DNA of 64,000 nt from Chromobacterium violaceum ATCC 12472 (GTDB taxonomy: Bacteria; Pseudomonadota; Gammaproteobacteria; Burkholderiales; Chromobacteriaceae). Below are positions 53,440-63,719 of this stretch, piece by piece. How positions within the stretch are numbered: position 1 is the first letter of the stretch; every line of letters begins with the position of its first letter. Under the pieces are notes generated by a model. The model had not been told where the DNA came from, did no database searches, and worked only from the letters and a program-made list of their open reading frames with translations. The stretch lies in assembly GCF_000007705.1 (NCBI RefSeq), contig NC_005085.1:992001-1056000 (forward strand). The letters run 5' to 3'. The position numbers and the translations under genes were made by a program.

Positions 53440-54429
53440 ATGGACAACGCACATACTCCCCCATTCGCCGGCCTGACGCCGGACGCCATTCTCGACGCCG
53501 TGGAAAGCCTGGGCCTGCGCGCTAGCGGCAGCCTGCTGGCGCTCAACAGCTATGAAAACCGCGTCTACCAGGTGGGCCTGGACGACGCGGCGCCGCTGGT
53601 GGCCAAGTTCTACCGTCCGGCGCGCTGGAGCGACGCAGCCATCCTGGAGGAGCACGCGTTCTCGCTGCAACTGGCCGAGCGCGAGATTCCCGCGGTGCCG
53701 CCGCTGGCTTTCGGCGGCCGCACGCTGCATGGCCATGGCGGCTTCCGTTTCGCGCTGTTCGAGCGGCGCGGCGGCCGCGTGCCGGAACTGGACCGGGACG
53801 AGACGCTGCAATGGGTCGGCCGCTTTCTCGGCCGCATCCACGCCTTGGGCCGGACCGAGGGCTATCGCCACCGGCCGACGCTGGACATGCAAAGCTTTGG
53901 CCGGGAGCCGGTCGATTTCGTGCTGGGCGGAGGCTGGCTGCCGCCTGAGCTGGAGGCGGTCTACCGCGGCGTGGCCGAACAGGCGCTGCAAGGCGTGGCG
54001 CGCTGCTTCGAGCGCGCCGGCCCGGTGGCGCAGCTCAGGCTGCACGGCGATTGCCATGTCGGCAATCTGCTGTGGACCGACGCCGGGCCGCATTTCGTCG
54101 ATTTCGACGACAGCCGGATGGGGCCGGCGGTGCAGGACTTGTGGATGCTGCTGTCCGGAGAGCGGGCCGAGCAATCGCGCCAGTTGGGCGAAGTGCTGGC
54201 CGGCTACGAGGATTTCTGCGAATTCGACCTGCGCGAGCTGAATCTGCTGGAGGCCTTGCGCACGCTGCGTCTGCTGCATTACAGCGCCTGGCTGGCGCGG
54301 CGTTGGCACGATCCGGCCTTTCCGGCGGCCTTCCCCTGGTTTGGCGCGCCGCGCTACTGGGAGGAGCAGATACTGGCCCTGCGCGAGCAGATCGCGCTGA
54401 TGGACGAACCGCCGCTGTGGTCGTGCTGA
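53440..54429 (+). CDS. srkA: Stress response kinase A (SrkA/YihE)
   Basis: A 329-residue Ser/Thr protein kinase of the YihE/SrkA type, which counters stress-induced cell death in E. coli. It has a choline-kinase-like fold: GLRASGSLLALNSYENRVYQVG at the N-terminus, the lysine region PLVAKFYRPARWSDAAILEEH, catalytic LRLHGDCHVGNLLW near residue 205 and the metal-binding VDFDDSRMGPAVQDLWML. Length and motifs match E. coli SrkA. It stands alone and converges on the che operon's last gene. No ribosome site is seen; see the -10 box. Confidence 0.95.
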   Translation: MDNAHTPPFAGLTPDAILDAVESLGLRASGSLLALNSYENRVYQVGLDDAAPLVAKFYRPARWSDAAILEEHAFSLQLAEREIPAVPPLAFGGRTLHGHGGFRFALFERRGGRVPELDRDETLQWVGRFLGRIHALGRTEGYRHRPTLDMQSFGREPVDFVLGGGWLPPELEAVYRGVAEQALQGVARCFERAGPVAQLRLHGDCHVGNLLWTDAGPHFVDFDDSRMGPAVQDLWMLLSGERAEQSRQLGEVLAGYEDFCEFDLRELNLLEALRTLRLLHYSAWLARRWHDPAFPAAFPWFGAPRYWEEQILALREQIALMDEPPLWSC

Positions 54430-54436
54430 GCGGCGC

Positions 54437-55627
54437 TCAGCTCGCGGCGCCGGCGGTGGGCAGCACCGGCGGCTGCCGCGTCCATTCCAGGAAGGCGGCG
54501 GCGGGCAGCGGGCGGGCGAAGTAATAACCCTGGCCCAGCTGGCAGCCGCGCTCGGCCATCAACTGGTAGTCTTCGGCCGTTTCTATGCCTTCGGCGACAG
54601 TGGCCAGCTGCAGCCGGCGCGCCATTTCGATGATGCTGTTGAACACGGCCTGCAGGTGGGGCTTGTCGGAGATGCCGGTGACCAGCGATTGGTCGATTTT
54701 CAATTCGGTGAAGGGAAAGCGGGTCAGCTGCTGCAGGGTGGCGAAACCGGTGCCGAAATCGTCGATGGACAGGCCCAGTCCCGCCAGCCGCAATCGGACC
54801 GCGCAGCCTATCGCCTGCGCCAGGTTGTCGACGATGGCGGTTTCCGTCACCTCGAAGATGATGAAGCGCGCCGGCACGTGGCTGCCGCGCACATAGCATT
54901 CTATCTCGTCCACCAGTTCGTCGCCGCGCAGCGACAGCGCGGACAGGTTGACCGACAGCGGCAGGCGCAGGCCATGCCGCGCCCATTCCTGCCATTGGGT
55001 TAGGCCCTGGCGCAGCATCAGCATGGTCAGCTCGGTGGCCCAGCCGTTGTCTTCTATCACCGGGATGAAGCGGCTGGGCGGAATCAACCCCAGGTCCGGG
55101 TGCTGCCAGCGCGCCAGCATCTCGGCGCCCTTGACCCTGCCGTCGGCCAGGTTCACCTTGGGCTGGTAGTAGGGGATGATCTGGCCTTTTTCCAGCGCGA
55201 CGCGGACCTCATCCGCCGCCAGCGGCGCGTCGTCGGGCCGCTCGGCGGGCGTCCATACCCGGTGCATCAGGTCGAGCAGGGCGGGCAGCTGCAGCGGCTT
55301 CTGCAGGCAGCCCAGCACCGGCAAGCCGAGCTCCCGGCCCATCAGTTCCACGGTGGAGATCAGCAGATAGTCCTTGCCCGAGGTGATGATTACGGGGGAG
55401 GAAAGGCCGGCGCGGGCCATCTCCTGCATCACCTGCACGCCGTCCTGCTTGGGCATTTCCAGGTCCAGCAGCAGGAGGTCGGGCATCTGCACCCGCATCA
55501 GGGTCAGGCCGCGTTCGCCGTCCGGCGCCTCCCGCACGCTGGCGATGCCCAACTGGCGGCACAGATCCATCGCATGCTGTCGCTGCAGGCGGCTGTCGTC
55601 GATGACCAGGATGTCGTGGATGTCCAT
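54437..55627 (-). CDS. Response regulator with EAL c-di-GMP phosphodiesterase domain
   Basis: A 396-residue protein. Residues 1-125 are a receiver domain with acidic pair Asp10/Asp11, phosphoacceptor Asp55 in LLLLDLEMP and the conserved Lys in CLQKP. Residues about 140-385 form an EAL domain: EML replaces EAL in GAEMLARW but the catalytic Glu is kept, with FEVTETAI, SIDDFGTGFA and VAEGIET. It should degrade c-di-GMP when phosphorylated, probably by CheA from the same cluster. It follows cheB by 19 bases at the end of the operon. Confidence 0.93.
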   Translation of the reverse strand: MDIHDILVIDDSRLQRQHAMDLCRQLGIASVREAPDGERGLTLMRVQMPDLLLLDLEMPKQDGVQVMQEMARAGLSSPVIITSGKDYLLISTVELMGRELGLPVLGCLQKPLQLPALLDLMHRVWTPAERPDDAPLAADEVRVALEKGQIIPYYQPKVNLADGRVKGAEMLARWQHPDLGLIPPSRFIPVIEDNGWATELTMLMLRQGLTQWQEWARHGLRLPLSVNLSALSLRGDELVDEIECYVRGSHVPARFIIFEVTETAIVDNLAQAIGCAVRLRLAGLGLSIDDFGTGFATLQQLTRFPFTELKIDQSLVTGISDKPHLQAVFNSIIEMARRLQLATVAEGIETAEDYQLMAERGCQLGQGYYFARPLPAAAFLEWTRQPPVLPTAGAAS

Positions 55628-55646
55628 TCGGCAGGGTCCGTGAGGT

Positions 55647-56717
55647 TCAGCGGCAGATGGCCTTGGCTATCAGTTCCAGCGGCATCACCTCGTCGGCCGC
55701 GCCCAGCTTGATCGCTTCCTTGGGCATGCCGAACACCACGCAGCTCTCTTCGTCCTGGGCGATGGTCTTGGCGCCGCAGTCGTGCATTTCCTTCAGCCCC
55801 TTGGCGCCGTCGTCGCCCATGCCGGTCATGATGATGCCCAGCGCGTTCTTGCCGGCGAACTTGGCGGCGGAGCGGAACAGCACGTCCACCGATGGCTTGT
55901 GGCGGCTGACCAACGGTCCGTCCACGACTTCCACCTGGTAGTAGGCGCCGCTGCGCTTGACCATCATGTGCTTGCCGCCGGGGGCGATCAGCGCGCGGCC
56001 GGGCAGGATGCGGTCGCCGTTGTCGGCTTCCTTCACCTCTATCTGCGACAGGCTGTTCAGCCGGTCGGCGAAGGAGCGGGTGAATTTTTCCGGCATGTGC
56101 TGGACGATGGCCAGGCCGGGACAGGTGCGGGGCAGCTGGGTCAGCACCGCCTCCAGCGCCTGGGTGCCGCCGGTGGAGGTGCCGATGGCGATGATGCGCT
56201 CGGTGGTGGCGAACACATTGCTGCCGGTCGGCGCGGACAGGATGGCGTCGGCCGACAGCTTGGGCCGCGTCTCCAGCGGATTTCCGCTGGCGGACGGCAT
56301 CACCCGCACCCGGTTCATCCGCGCGGCGGCGGCGCTGCGCACCGCCATCACCAGTTCGTGCGAGCTCTCTTCGAGAAAGCCTTTGACGCCGGACACCGGC
56401 TTGGCGATCACCTCCACCGCGCCGGCCGCCATCGCCTGCATGCTGATGTCGGTGCCTTTCTGCGTCAGCGACGAGCAGATCACCACCGGCGTCGGCCGGC
56501 TGGCCATCAGCTGCTTGAGGAAGGTGATGCCGTCCATCCGCGGCATTTCCACGTCCAGCACGATCACGTCCGGCCAGCGCGCCTTCATCTTGTCCATCGC
56601 CATATAGGGGTCGTTGGCGACATCCATCACCTCGATGCCGCTGGCGGCGGTGAAGACCTGGCTCAACACCTGCCGGACCACGGCGGAGTCGTCGACGATC
56701 AGAACCTTGATGCTCAT
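55647..56717 (-). CDS. cheB: Chemotaxis glutamate methylesterase CheB
   Basis: Removes methyl groups from, and deamidates, chemoreceptors. The 356-residue protein has a receiver domain (1-125; Asp9, Asp10, phospho-Asp55 in [11 protein letters not shown]) and a methylesterase domain (about 165-356) with catalytic Ser in [12 protein letters not shown], His in IVQHMPEKF and Asp in [11 protein letters not shown]. Its ATG overlaps the cheD stop by 4 bases (56714-56717). The cluster has no cheR, so the opposing methyltransferase must be encoded elsewhere. Confidence 0.97.
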   Translation of the reverse strand: MSIKVLIVDDSAVVRQVLSQVFTAASGIEVMDVANDPYMAMDKMKARWPDVIVLDVEMPRMDGITFLKQLMASRPTPVVICSSLTQKGTDISMQAMAAGAVEVIAKPVSGVKGFLEESSHELVMAVRSAAAARMNRVRVMPSASGNPLETRPKLSADAILSAPTGSNVFATTERIIAIGTSTGGTQALEAVLTQLPRTCPGLAIVQHMPEKFTRSFADRLNSLSQIEVKEADNGDRILPGRALIAPGGKHMMVKRSGAYYQVEVVDGPLVSRHKPSVDVLFRSAAKFAGKNALGIIMTGMGDDGAKGLKEMHDCGAKTIAQDEESCVVFGMPKEAIKLGAADEVMPLELIAKAICR

Positions 56718-57343
56718 TTGCGCGTCCTCGTATGGGGAGCCTGCTCCAGCTCGGCTTCTTGCGATTGCTTGATCCAGACGTTGCCGCTGGCGACATCGAA
56801 CAGCACCATGCGCGGGCAGTTGCCGCCCAGGTCCTCGGCCAGCAGCTTCAGGCCGAGCTGCTTCACCATCAGCCGCGCCTGCTGGATGTTGCGCGAGGGC
56901 ACGTCGTGGCTGAGCTTGCGTTCCCGGCTCAGCAGCATCGAGGCGCCGCCTATCAGCCTGGCCTGGAATTCCTGCAGCGGCAGGCCGGTGTCCAGGATTT
57001 CGCGCAACAGCAGCAGCATCGCCTCGTCGCCGTAACGGCCGGACAGCGATTCGCCGCGATGGGGCGTGCGCTGGGCCAGCAGGTAGTGGCACATGCCGCC
57101 CACCTTGGCTTGCGGGTGCCACAGGGTGATCGACACGCAGGAGCCCAGCAGCGTGCGGATGCGGGTCTGGCTGTCGCCGAAGTGCCAGTCGCCGGGATGA
57201 AGGAATACCGCCTCGCCCGCCGGCTCGGCAGGCGGGGAGGAGGGGGGGCGATGATCGGCGGAAGCCGCCGGGTACGCCGGCGGAGTATGCGGCATGGTGC
57301 TGGCCTTCCTGGTGCGCGGCCTGGTGGCCGTCGGTGTCGTCAT
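56714..57343 (-). CDS. cheD: Chemoreceptor glutamine deamidase CheD
   Basis: Deamidates receptor glutamines to create methylation sites. The 209-residue protein has an extra N-terminal Pro/Thr/Arg-rich tail of about 45 residues (possible start at MPHTPP), then the CheD core with the active-site Cys in [13 protein letters not shown], His in GMCHYLLA and the conserved RLIGGASML. The MCP gene ends 25 bases beyond its start on the upstream side. It is translationally coupled to cheB. Confidence 0.94.
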   Translation of the reverse strand: MTTPTATRPRTRKASTMPHTPPAYPAASADHRPPSSPPAEPAGEAVFLHPGDWHFGDSQTRIRTLLGSCVSITLWHPQAKVGGMCHYLLAQRTPHRGESLSGRYGDEAMLLLLREILDTGLPLQEFQARLIGGASMLLSRERKLSHDVPSRNIQQARLMVKQLGLKLLAEDLGGNCPRMVLFDVASGNVWIKQSQEAELEQAPHTRTRK

Positions 57344-57368
57344 GGTTTCAATCTAGTACAGCGCGTTG

Positions 57369-58988
57369 TCAGAAGCGGAACATGTCCTCCAGTTCGTCCG
57401 GCTCGGACGCGGCCCGGATGGCCCCGCCGGGCGCCACGGGTTTGGGCGGCGCGGGCGGGGGCGATGCGCGCGCGGCTTCCGCGCCCAGCCTGAAAAAGGC
57501 CATCGCCTGCTGCAGCCTTTCTGCCTGGTGGCTCATTTCCTCGGCGGTGGACGCCAATTCCTCACTGGCGGCGGCATTCTGCTGGGTCGAGTGGTTCAGG
57601 TGCTGGACCGCGTGGCTGATCTGGCCGATGCCGCCGGCCTGTTCCCGGGTGGCGGCGGCGATTTCCTGTACCAGGTCGGCGGTGCGGCCGCTGGAGCGCA
57701 CGATTTCCTTCAGCAGCCGGCCGGCCTGCTCGGAGACGGTGACGCTGCGCTCCGCCAGCTCGCCGATCTCCTGGGCCGCCACCTGGCTGCGCTCGGCCAG
57801 CTTGCGGACCTCGGCCGCCACCACGGCGAAGCCGGCGCCGTGCTTGCCGGCGCGGGCGGCCTCGATGGCGGCGTTCAGCGCCAGCAGATTGGTCTGATAG
57901 GCGATGTCGTCGATGATGCTTATCTTCTCGGCGATCTGCCGCATCGCCGTCACCGTCTGCTGCACCGCCTCGCCGCCCTGGGTGGCCTCGTCGGAGGCCT
58001 TCTCCGCGATGGCTTCGGTGGTGCGGGAGTTGTCGCTGGTCTGGGTGATGGACGCCGATACCTGCTCGATCGAGGCCGAGCTTTGCTGCAGGCCGGCGGC
58101 CGAGGTGCTGGCGCCCTGCGACAGCGCCATCGCGGTGGAACTGATCTGCTGCGCGGCGCAGGCGATGCCGTCCGAGCTGTTCTTCACCTCGGCGATGATG
58201 GCCAGCAGCTGCCGGCACATCTGCTGCACCGAGTCGGACAGGCTGCCCGGCGGCGCGGGCGGCATCTCGACGTCCAGCCGGCCGGCGGCCACTTCGCCGG
58301 TGATCCGGGCCACCTCGTGGGGTTCTCCGCCCAGGCCGCGGATCAACTGGCGGTAGATCAGGACCAGCGAGCCGACCAGCAGCAGCAGCACCAAGGCGCT
58401 GACCGCGGCCACGGCGGCGAAGGTCTGCGAAGTGATGCGCTGCGCCTCGCCTTCCATCTGCTTCTGCATCTCCATGGTCTTGGCGATCAGGGGTTGCATC
58501 GCCTGATCGTTGAGATCGTATTGCGCGGACAGGCGGTCGAACGATTGGTTGATCGCCAGCTGGTCGTGGGCCTCCAGCGCCGGCAGGTAGTGGCTGTCGA
58601 TTTCCTGGAAGAAGGCGTCCGCCGGCGGCTTCACTTTCTGCGTCAGCATGTCGCGCATCGCCTGGGGCAACTCGCTGTTGCCCCATTTCCGCTGGCCGTC
58701 GTAGAACACGGCGCGCTGTTTCTGCAGCTGGTTCGCCAGTTGCTGGCGCATCGACGCATCGTTGGTGTTGCGCAGCTGGTTGACCAGCAGGAAGCTGGAG
58801 ATCAGCTGCTGGGTAGGGGGATCCAGGTCGTTGATGAAGTCCTTGCCGATCACCATCTGGTGGTACATCGCGCCGTTGATCATCACGGTGCGCAGGCCCT
58901 GCCAGGCGGTGAGGGTCAGTCCTCCCAGTCCCAGCAGCGCGCAGGCGGCCAGCAGGACGAATTGCCGGCGGACGGTGAATGTTTTCAT
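57369..58988 (-). CDS. Methyl-accepting chemotaxis protein
   Basis: A 539-residue transmembrane receptor. TM1 about residues 8-30, a four-helix-type periplasmic sensor (about 31-190), TM2 about 190-212, HAMP-like region, then a signalling helix pair with the highly conserved hairpin [23 protein letters not shown] and EVRKLAERS. It lacks the C-terminal NWETF pentapeptide that tethers CheR and CheB, and instead ends DMFRF. Adjacent cheD and cheB suggest it is their substrate. The ligand is unknown. Confidence 0.95.
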   Translation of the reverse strand: MKTFTVRRQFVLLAACALLGLGGLTLTAWQGLRTVMINGAMYHQMVIGKDFINDLDPPTQQLISSFLLVNQLRNTNDASMRQQLANQLQKQRAVFYDGQRKWGNSELPQAMRDMLTQKVKPPADAFFQEIDSHYLPALEAHDQLAINQSFDRLSAQYDLNDQAMQPLIAKTMEMQKQMEGEAQRITSQTFAAVAAVSALVLLLLVGSLVLIYRQLIRGLGGEPHEVARITGEVAAGRLDVEMPPAPPGSLSDSVQQMCRQLLAIIAEVKNSSDGIACAAQQISSTAMALSQGASTSAAGLQQSSASIEQVSASITQTSDNSRTTEAIAEKASDEATQGGEAVQQTVTAMRQIAEKISIIDDIAYQTNLLALNAAIEAARAGKHGAGFAVVAAEVRKLAERSQVAAQEIGELAERSVTVSEQAGRLLKEIVRSSGRTADLVQEIAAATREQAGGIGQISHAVQHLNHSTQQNAAASEELASTAEEMSHQAERLQQAMAFFRLGAEAARASPPPAPPKPVAPGGAIRAASEPDELEDMFRF

Positions 58989-59019
58989 CTCGGTTTCCGT
59001 TTCGGACGGTTGGGCGGCG

Positions 59020-59565
59020 TCATTCTTCCTGCGCCTCTTCCTGGCGGCTCAGTCCGGACAGCAGCGACATTTCGCCGACCGACAGCACCTTGTCCACGTC
59101 CAGCATCACGACGAAGCGGTTGTCTATCCTGGCCATGCCGGAAATGAAGTCCACGCGTATCTTGCTGCCGAACTGAGGCGGGGGTTCGATCTCGCTGTCC
59201 GGAATGGCCAGCACCTCGTGCACGGTGTCCACCAGCACGCCGATCAGCTGCCACTGCTCGTCGTGCTCCACTTCGATGATGACGATGCAGGTGCGCCGGT
59301 TGATCGCGGTTTCGTCGCGGCCGAAGCGCAGCGACAGGTCTATCACCGGCACCACCGCGCCGCGCAGGTTCATCACGCCGCGGATGAAGGGCGGCATCAG
59401 CGGCACGGAGGTGGGTTTGATGTATTCCAGGATTTCCCGTATCCGCAGGATGCCGATGGCGAAGGTTTCGCCGGCCAGCTGGAAAGTCAGGAACTGCCGT
59501 ACCTCGGCCTGGGCGCCTGGTTCCGGAGCGGCCTCGCTGCGGCGGAGAATATTGAGTGCGGCCAT
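59020..59565 (-). CDS. cheW: Chemotaxis coupling protein CheW
   Basis: Adaptor that links receptors to CheA. The 181-residue protein is one CheW domain (about 22-165) with [47 protein letters not shown] and a final helix [16 protein letters not shown]. It lies between two MCP genes in the same direction, with short gaps (21 and 31 bases). Confidence 0.96.
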   Translation of the reverse strand: MAALNILRRSEAAPEPGAQAEVRQFLTFQLAGETFAIGILRIREILEYIKPTSVPLMPPFIRGVMNLRGAVVPVIDLSLRFGRDETAINRRTCIVIIEVEHDEQWQLIGVLVDTVHEVLAIPDSEIEPPPQFGSKIRVDFISGMARIDNRFVVMLDVDKVLSVGEMSLLSGLSRQEEAQEE

Positions 59566-59586
59566 GTCTGTGTCGCTCCTGCCGGG

Positions 59587-61197
59587 TCAGAACTGCATGA
59601 AGCCGTGATGGTCGGCCGCCGCGGGCAGGGCCGCTTGCGGCCTGTGGACGGCGGCGGGCGCGGGCGAGGCCGCATGCAGCGAGCCCAGATGGAAAAAGCC
59701 GATCAGGTCGTGCAGGTTTTCCGCCTGGCGGTTCATTTCTTCCGCGGTGGCGGCCAGCTCCTCGCTGGCGCTCGCGTTCTGCTGGGTAGTCTGATTCAGT
59801 TGCTGCACCGCCAGGCTGATCTGGCCGACGCCGCCGGCCTGCTCCTTGGAGGCGGCGGCGATTTCCTGCACCAGGTCCGAGGTGCGCCGGCTGGAACGGA
59901 CGATTTCCTCCAGCAGGCTGCCGGCGCCGTCCACCAGCTCCACGCTGCTGCGTGCCAGCGCGCTGATTTCCTGCGCCGCCACCTGGCTGCGCTCGGCCAG
60001 CTTGCGCACTTCGGCGGCCACCACGGCGAAGCCCTTGCCGTGTTCGCCGGCGCGCGCGGCCTCGATCGCGGCGTTGAGCGCCAGCAGATTGGTCTGATAG
60101 GCGATGTCGTCGACGATGCTGATCTTGTCGGCGATCTCCCGCATCGCCCGGATGGTCTGCTGCACCGCCTGGCCGCCTTCGGCGGCCTCGCCGGACGCTT
60201 TTTCCGCCATGCTCTCGGTCAGGCGGGCGTTATCGTTGGTCTGGTTGATCGAGTTGGACATCTGTTGCACCGAGGCCGAGGTTTCCTCCAGCCCGGACGC
60301 CTGCTGGCTGGCCGACTGCGCCAGCATCTGCGACGTGGAGTGGATGTGCTGGGCCGCGACGGACAGGCTTTCCGAACCGTTCCTCACCTCGCCCAGGATG
60401 GCGCCCAGCGTCTGTATCGTCTGCATGATGGACGCGGCCAGGCTGCTTTGGTCGCCGGCGCGCAGCGCGATCTGGCATTGCAGGTTGCCGTTTGCCACCT
60501 GGCGCATCAGTTCGGCCACTTGTTGCGGCTCGCCGCCCAGCGTGCGCAGCAGGTCGCGGCGGATCAGCAGGCCTATCGCCACGCTGGCCAGCAGCGCCAC
60601 GCCGGCCAGCAGCAGCAGGCGGTTGCGGCTGTCGGCATAGGTGTCCTCTCCCTGGCGGGCGAGATCTTCGTTCAGCTTGTCCTCGTAGGCGGCGAGCGCC
60701 GAGATGGTTTCGTTCAGCTGTCCGCCTTTGCCGGTCAGCAACTGCGCCGCCTGCTTGCCTTGCTGCCTGGAGATCAGCGCCAACGCCTGCAGGTAGTCTT
60801 GATGGACGATGCGGCTGCCGTTCTGGATGGCGGTCATCAGTTCCCGCTCGCGGGGCTGTGTGCTGGACTCGCGCTGGAACATCTGCGCCAGCTGCTGTTC
60901 GGTGTCCTGATAGCGGCGCAGCGAATCTTGAAAGGCCTGCGCGACGCGCGAGGCTTCTTCGGGGCTGGCGGTCAGCAGTCCGTTGCGGATGTCGATGCGG
61001 ATCTGCTGGTTCTGCTCCAGCAACTGGTGGGCCAGGCGGGCTTCGACATTGTTGATCTGGGTGATGTCGTGGATGATGCCGCTGGTGCTGGAAAAGCCAT
61101 GGAGGGCGGCGGCCACGCACAGCAGCAACAGGACGATGATGGCGCCGTAGCCCAGCGCCTGCTTGGTTTGAATGCGCATCCGGGCGAGGGCGGTCAT
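59587..61197 (-). CDS. Methyl-accepting chemotaxis protein
   Basis: A 536-residue receptor: TM1 about residues 15-35, periplasmic helical sensor (about 36-190), TM2 about 195-210, HAMP, and the signalling hairpin [43 protein letters not shown]. It is a paralogue of the other MCP in the cluster in its cytoplasmic half but its sensor half differs. It ends HHGFMQF, without an NWETF pentapeptide. Its ATG overlaps the cheA stop by 4 bases. Confidence 0.95.
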   Translation of the reverse strand: MTALARMRIQTKQALGYGAIIVLLLLCVAAALHGFSSTSGIIHDITQINNVEARLAHQLLEQNQQIRIDIRNGLLTASPEEASRVAQAFQDSLRRYQDTEQQLAQMFQRESSTQPRERELMTAIQNGSRIVHQDYLQALALISRQQGKQAAQLLTGKGGQLNETISALAAYEDKLNEDLARQGEDTYADSRNRLLLLAGVALLASVAIGLLIRRDLLRTLGGEPQQVAELMRQVANGNLQCQIALRAGDQSSLAASIMQTIQTLGAILGEVRNGSESLSVAAQHIHSTSQMLAQSASQQASGLEETSASVQQMSNSINQTNDNARLTESMAEKASGEAAEGGQAVQQTIRAMREIADKISIVDDIAYQTNLLALNAAIEAARAGEHGKGFAVVAAEVRKLAERSQVAAQEISALARSSVELVDGAGSLLEEIVRSSRRTSDLVQEIAAASKEQAGGVGQISLAVQQLNQTTQQNASASEELAATAEEMNRQAENLHDLIGFFHLGSLHAASPAPAAVHRPQAALPAAADHHGFMQF

Positions 61198-63407
61198 GGC
61201 GTGCTTCCTTGTAGGGGCGAACCGGGGCGGGGGGAGGCGTCGGCGCGCGGCGGCAGCGCGAAGCGCTCCGATTCCCGGCGGCAGGCATGCTGGATCAGCG
61301 AGGGCACGTCCAGGATCAGCGCGACTTCGCCGGTGCCCAGGATGGTGGAGCCGCTGATCGCCTTCAGCGTGTTGAACAGCGCGCCCAGCGGCTTGATCAC
61401 GGTCTGGAACTCGCCCTGCAGCGCATCCACCACCAGGCCCGCCTTGCGGTCGCCGTATTGCACCACCACCACGTTGCGGCGGACGGCGGGCACGGGGGGG
61501 AGCTCGAAAAAGTGGTCGAGGCGCAGCAGCGGCAGCAGCTCGCCGCGCAGGTTGATGCAATCGTGCACGCCGTTTTCCGGCAAGTCGGCAGGCAGCTCTA
61601 TGCATTCGATCACGGCTTCCAGCGGCAGCACGAAGGTGGAGGCGGCCACCTCGACCAGGAAGCCGTCGATGATGGCCAGCGTCAGCGGCAGCCGGATGCG
61701 GAAGGTGGTGCCCAGGCCGGCCTCGCTGTCGATCTCGACGTTGCCGTGCAGCTGTTCGATGCCGCGCCTGACCACGTCCATGCCGACGCCGCGGCCGGAC
61801 AGGTTGGTCACCTGCTCGGCGGTGGAGAAGCCGGCTTCGAAGATCTGCTGGAACACCACGCTGTCCGGCGGCTCGTCGTCGGGGCCCAGCAGGCCGCGCT
61901 CGCGCGCCTTGGCCAGGATGCGCTCGCGGTCGAGGCCGCCGCCGTCGTCGGCCACCTCGATCACCACGCTGCCGGATTCGTGGTAGGCGTTGAGCCAGAG
62001 ATTGCCCTGGGCCGGCTTGCCGTTCGCCTGGCGGACGGCGGTGGGCTCGATGCCGTGGTCGATGGCGTTGCGCACGATGTGCAGCAGCGGATCGCCCAGT
62101 TTTTCCACCATCGACTTGTCCAGCTCGGTTTCCGCGCCGACGATGCGCAACTGGATTTCCTTGCCCAGCTCGCGCGAGACGTCGCGCACCACGCGCGGGA
62201 AACGGTGGAAGATCTCGCCTATCTGCACCATGCGCATCGATAGCGTGCCGGTGCGGATCTGCTCGATCAGGTTGGCGATGCCAAGCGTCGCCTCCACCAG
62301 CTGGGTCTGCTGCGAACGGCGCGCGATCAGGTTGGCCGACGCGCCGGCGATCACCAATTCGCCTATCAGATTGATCAGGCTGTCCAGCTTGCCGGCCTCC
62401 ACCTTGATGAAGCGGCTTTCGCCGCCGCGCCCGCCGCGGGTCTCGCCTGCCGCGGCATGGATTTCCGGATGAGGCTCGGCGTCGGCTTGCCGCGGCGGCG
62501 GCTGCGCGGGGCCGGGAGCGTCGGCCTCGGCCGGCGGCGGCGGGCTGCCGGGCGCTGGGTCGCTTGCGGCGGCCGGGGCGTTCTCCGGCCCAGACGAAGG
62601 ATCCGGCGCGCCGAACTGCCGCCACGCCAGCGCCACCTCCTGCGCCTCGTCCGGCTCCGCGGTGGCGCAAGCCTCGCGCAGGCTGACGGCGGCGGCTTGC
62701 AGCGGCAGGATGAACAGCTCGCTGTCCTCGCGGACGAATTCGAAGACTTCGTGCAGCGCCTGCGCGCCGATGTCCGAGCGATACAGCAGCTCGAAGCGCA
62801 GGTAGTTGGTTTCGGCGTCGAAGTCGCCGCCGCGAGGCAGGCGGCAAGCGATCGCGCGGATCCGCTCCACCGTGCCCAGCGTCGACAGGTAGCGGATGAA
62901 GGACGAGGGGTCGAGGCCGTTGCGCAGCACGTCTGGGCCGAAGCGCAGCGACAGCAGCCAGCGCTCCGTCCGGAGCGCGGCGGCGGCGGGGGCTTCCTCT
63001 CGGGGCGGCGGCATGGCCTGCTGGGGCGCCGCCAGGTAGGCGAGCAGCGCCGCTTCCAGCGGCTCGTCGCGCAGCGCCTCCAGCGGGTCCCCCGCGGCCA
63101 GCGCCTGGATCAGCATCTTGACGTGGTCGTGGCAACGCAGCAGCAGGCCGACCAGCTCGTCGTCCAGCTTGAGCTTGCCGTCTCGCAGCTGGTCGAGCAG
63201 GTTTTCCGCCTGGTGGGTGAAGCGGACGATGGCGTCCAGGCCGAACAAGCCGGCCGAACCCTTGATGGTGTGCATGGTCCGGAACAGCGCGTTCAGCTGC
63301 TCCGCGCTGGTCTGTTCGGCTTCCACGTCCAGCAGGATGCTTTCCATCTCGTCCAGCAGTTCGCGGGACTCCTCCAGAAAGGTCTGCAACGCCTGTTCAA
63401 GATCCAT
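61194..63407 (-). CDS. cheA: Chemotaxis histidine kinase CheA
   Basis: A 737-residue kinase. P1 Hpt domain with phospho-His46 ([11 protein letters not shown]). A second region (about 145-270) resembles a divergent P2 or extra CheY/CheB docking part. A Pro-rich linker (about 285-330) leads to P3 dimerisation ([20 protein letters not shown]), P4 ATPase with [20 protein letters not shown] and [11 protein letters not shown], and P5 CheW-like end. It phosphorylates CheY, CheB and probably the REC-EAL protein. It overlaps the STAS gene by 11 bases and the next MCP gene by 4. Confidence 0.97.
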   Translation of the reverse strand: MDLEQALQTFLEESRELLDEMESILLDVEAEQTSAEQLNALFRTMHTIKGSAGLFGLDAIVRFTHQAENLLDQLRDGKLKLDDELVGLLLRCHDHVKMLIQALAAGDPLEALRDEPLEAALLAYLAAPQQAMPPPREEAPAAAALRTERWLLSLRFGPDVLRNGLDPSSFIRYLSTLGTVERIRAIACRLPRGGDFDAETNYLRFELLYRSDIGAQALHEVFEFVREDSELFILPLQAAAVSLREACATAEPDEAQEVALAWRQFGAPDPSSGPENAPAAASDPAPGSPPPPAEADAPGPAQPPPRQADAEPHPEIHAAAGETRGGRGGESRFIKVEAGKLDSLINLIGELVIAGASANLIARRSQQTQLVEATLGIANLIEQIRTGTLSMRMVQIGEIFHRFPRVVRDVSRELGKEIQLRIVGAETELDKSMVEKLGDPLLHIVRNAIDHGIEPTAVRQANGKPAQGNLWLNAYHESGSVVIEVADDGGGLDRERILAKARERGLLGPDDEPPDSVVFQQIFEAGFSTAEQVTNLSGRGVGMDVVRRGIEQLHGNVEIDSEAGLGTTFRIRLPLTLAIIDGFLVEVAASTFVLPLEAVIECIELPADLPENGVHDCINLRGELLPLLRLDHFFELPPVPAVRRNVVVVQYGDRKAGLVVDALQGEFQTVIKPLGALFNTLKAISGSTILGTGEVALILDVPSLIQHACRRESERFALPPRADASPRPGSPLQGSTP

Positions 63408-63693
63408 CGCCGCCCCCGCCGCGCGTGAATGCCAGTTCGTCTTCCATGCCCATCAGCAGCAGGAACGCTCCCAGCGCGCGGCTGGGAGACAGCAACTCAA
63501 CCCGCCTCTCCAGCCTGGCGCCTTCCCGCTGCAGCCACAGCAGCACCTGGGCGCCGGCGCAGTCGATCTCCTCGATCGCGGACAAGTCCAGCAGAATGTC
63601 CTCGCCGCTTCGCAGGGCGGCGTCCAGCTCGGCCCGCCATTGGGCGGCCTGGTAGATGGTCTGCTCGTGGCCGGCGATGATGGAAAGCGCCAT
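63397..63693 (-). CDS. STAS-domain protein of the che cluster
   Basis: A 98-residue single STAS domain, like anti-sigma-factor antagonists, often found between cheY and cheA in extended clusters. It has DILLDLSAIEEIDCAGAQVLLWL. At the position where SpoIIAA-type antagonists carry the phosphorylated Ser (DSxG) this protein has Cys, so Ser phosphorylation is not possible. It may act as a binding scaffold. It overlaps cheA by 11 bases. Its ligand or partner is unknown. Confidence 0.85.
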   Translation of the reverse strand: MALSIIAGHEQTIYQAAQWRAELDAALRSGEDILLDLSAIEEIDCAGAQVLLWLQREGARLERRVELLSPSRALGAFLLLMGMEDELAFTRGGGGDGS

Positions 63694-63719
63694 GTCCGCT
63701 CCTGGGAGGTTGCGCCGGC

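Noticed and set aside
59587-63135. A very long minus-strand open frame of over 1100 codons across cheA and an MCP gene
   Set aside because: Its first half is the out-of-frame shadow of cheA. The real genes are cheA and the MCP, joined by a 4-base overlap.
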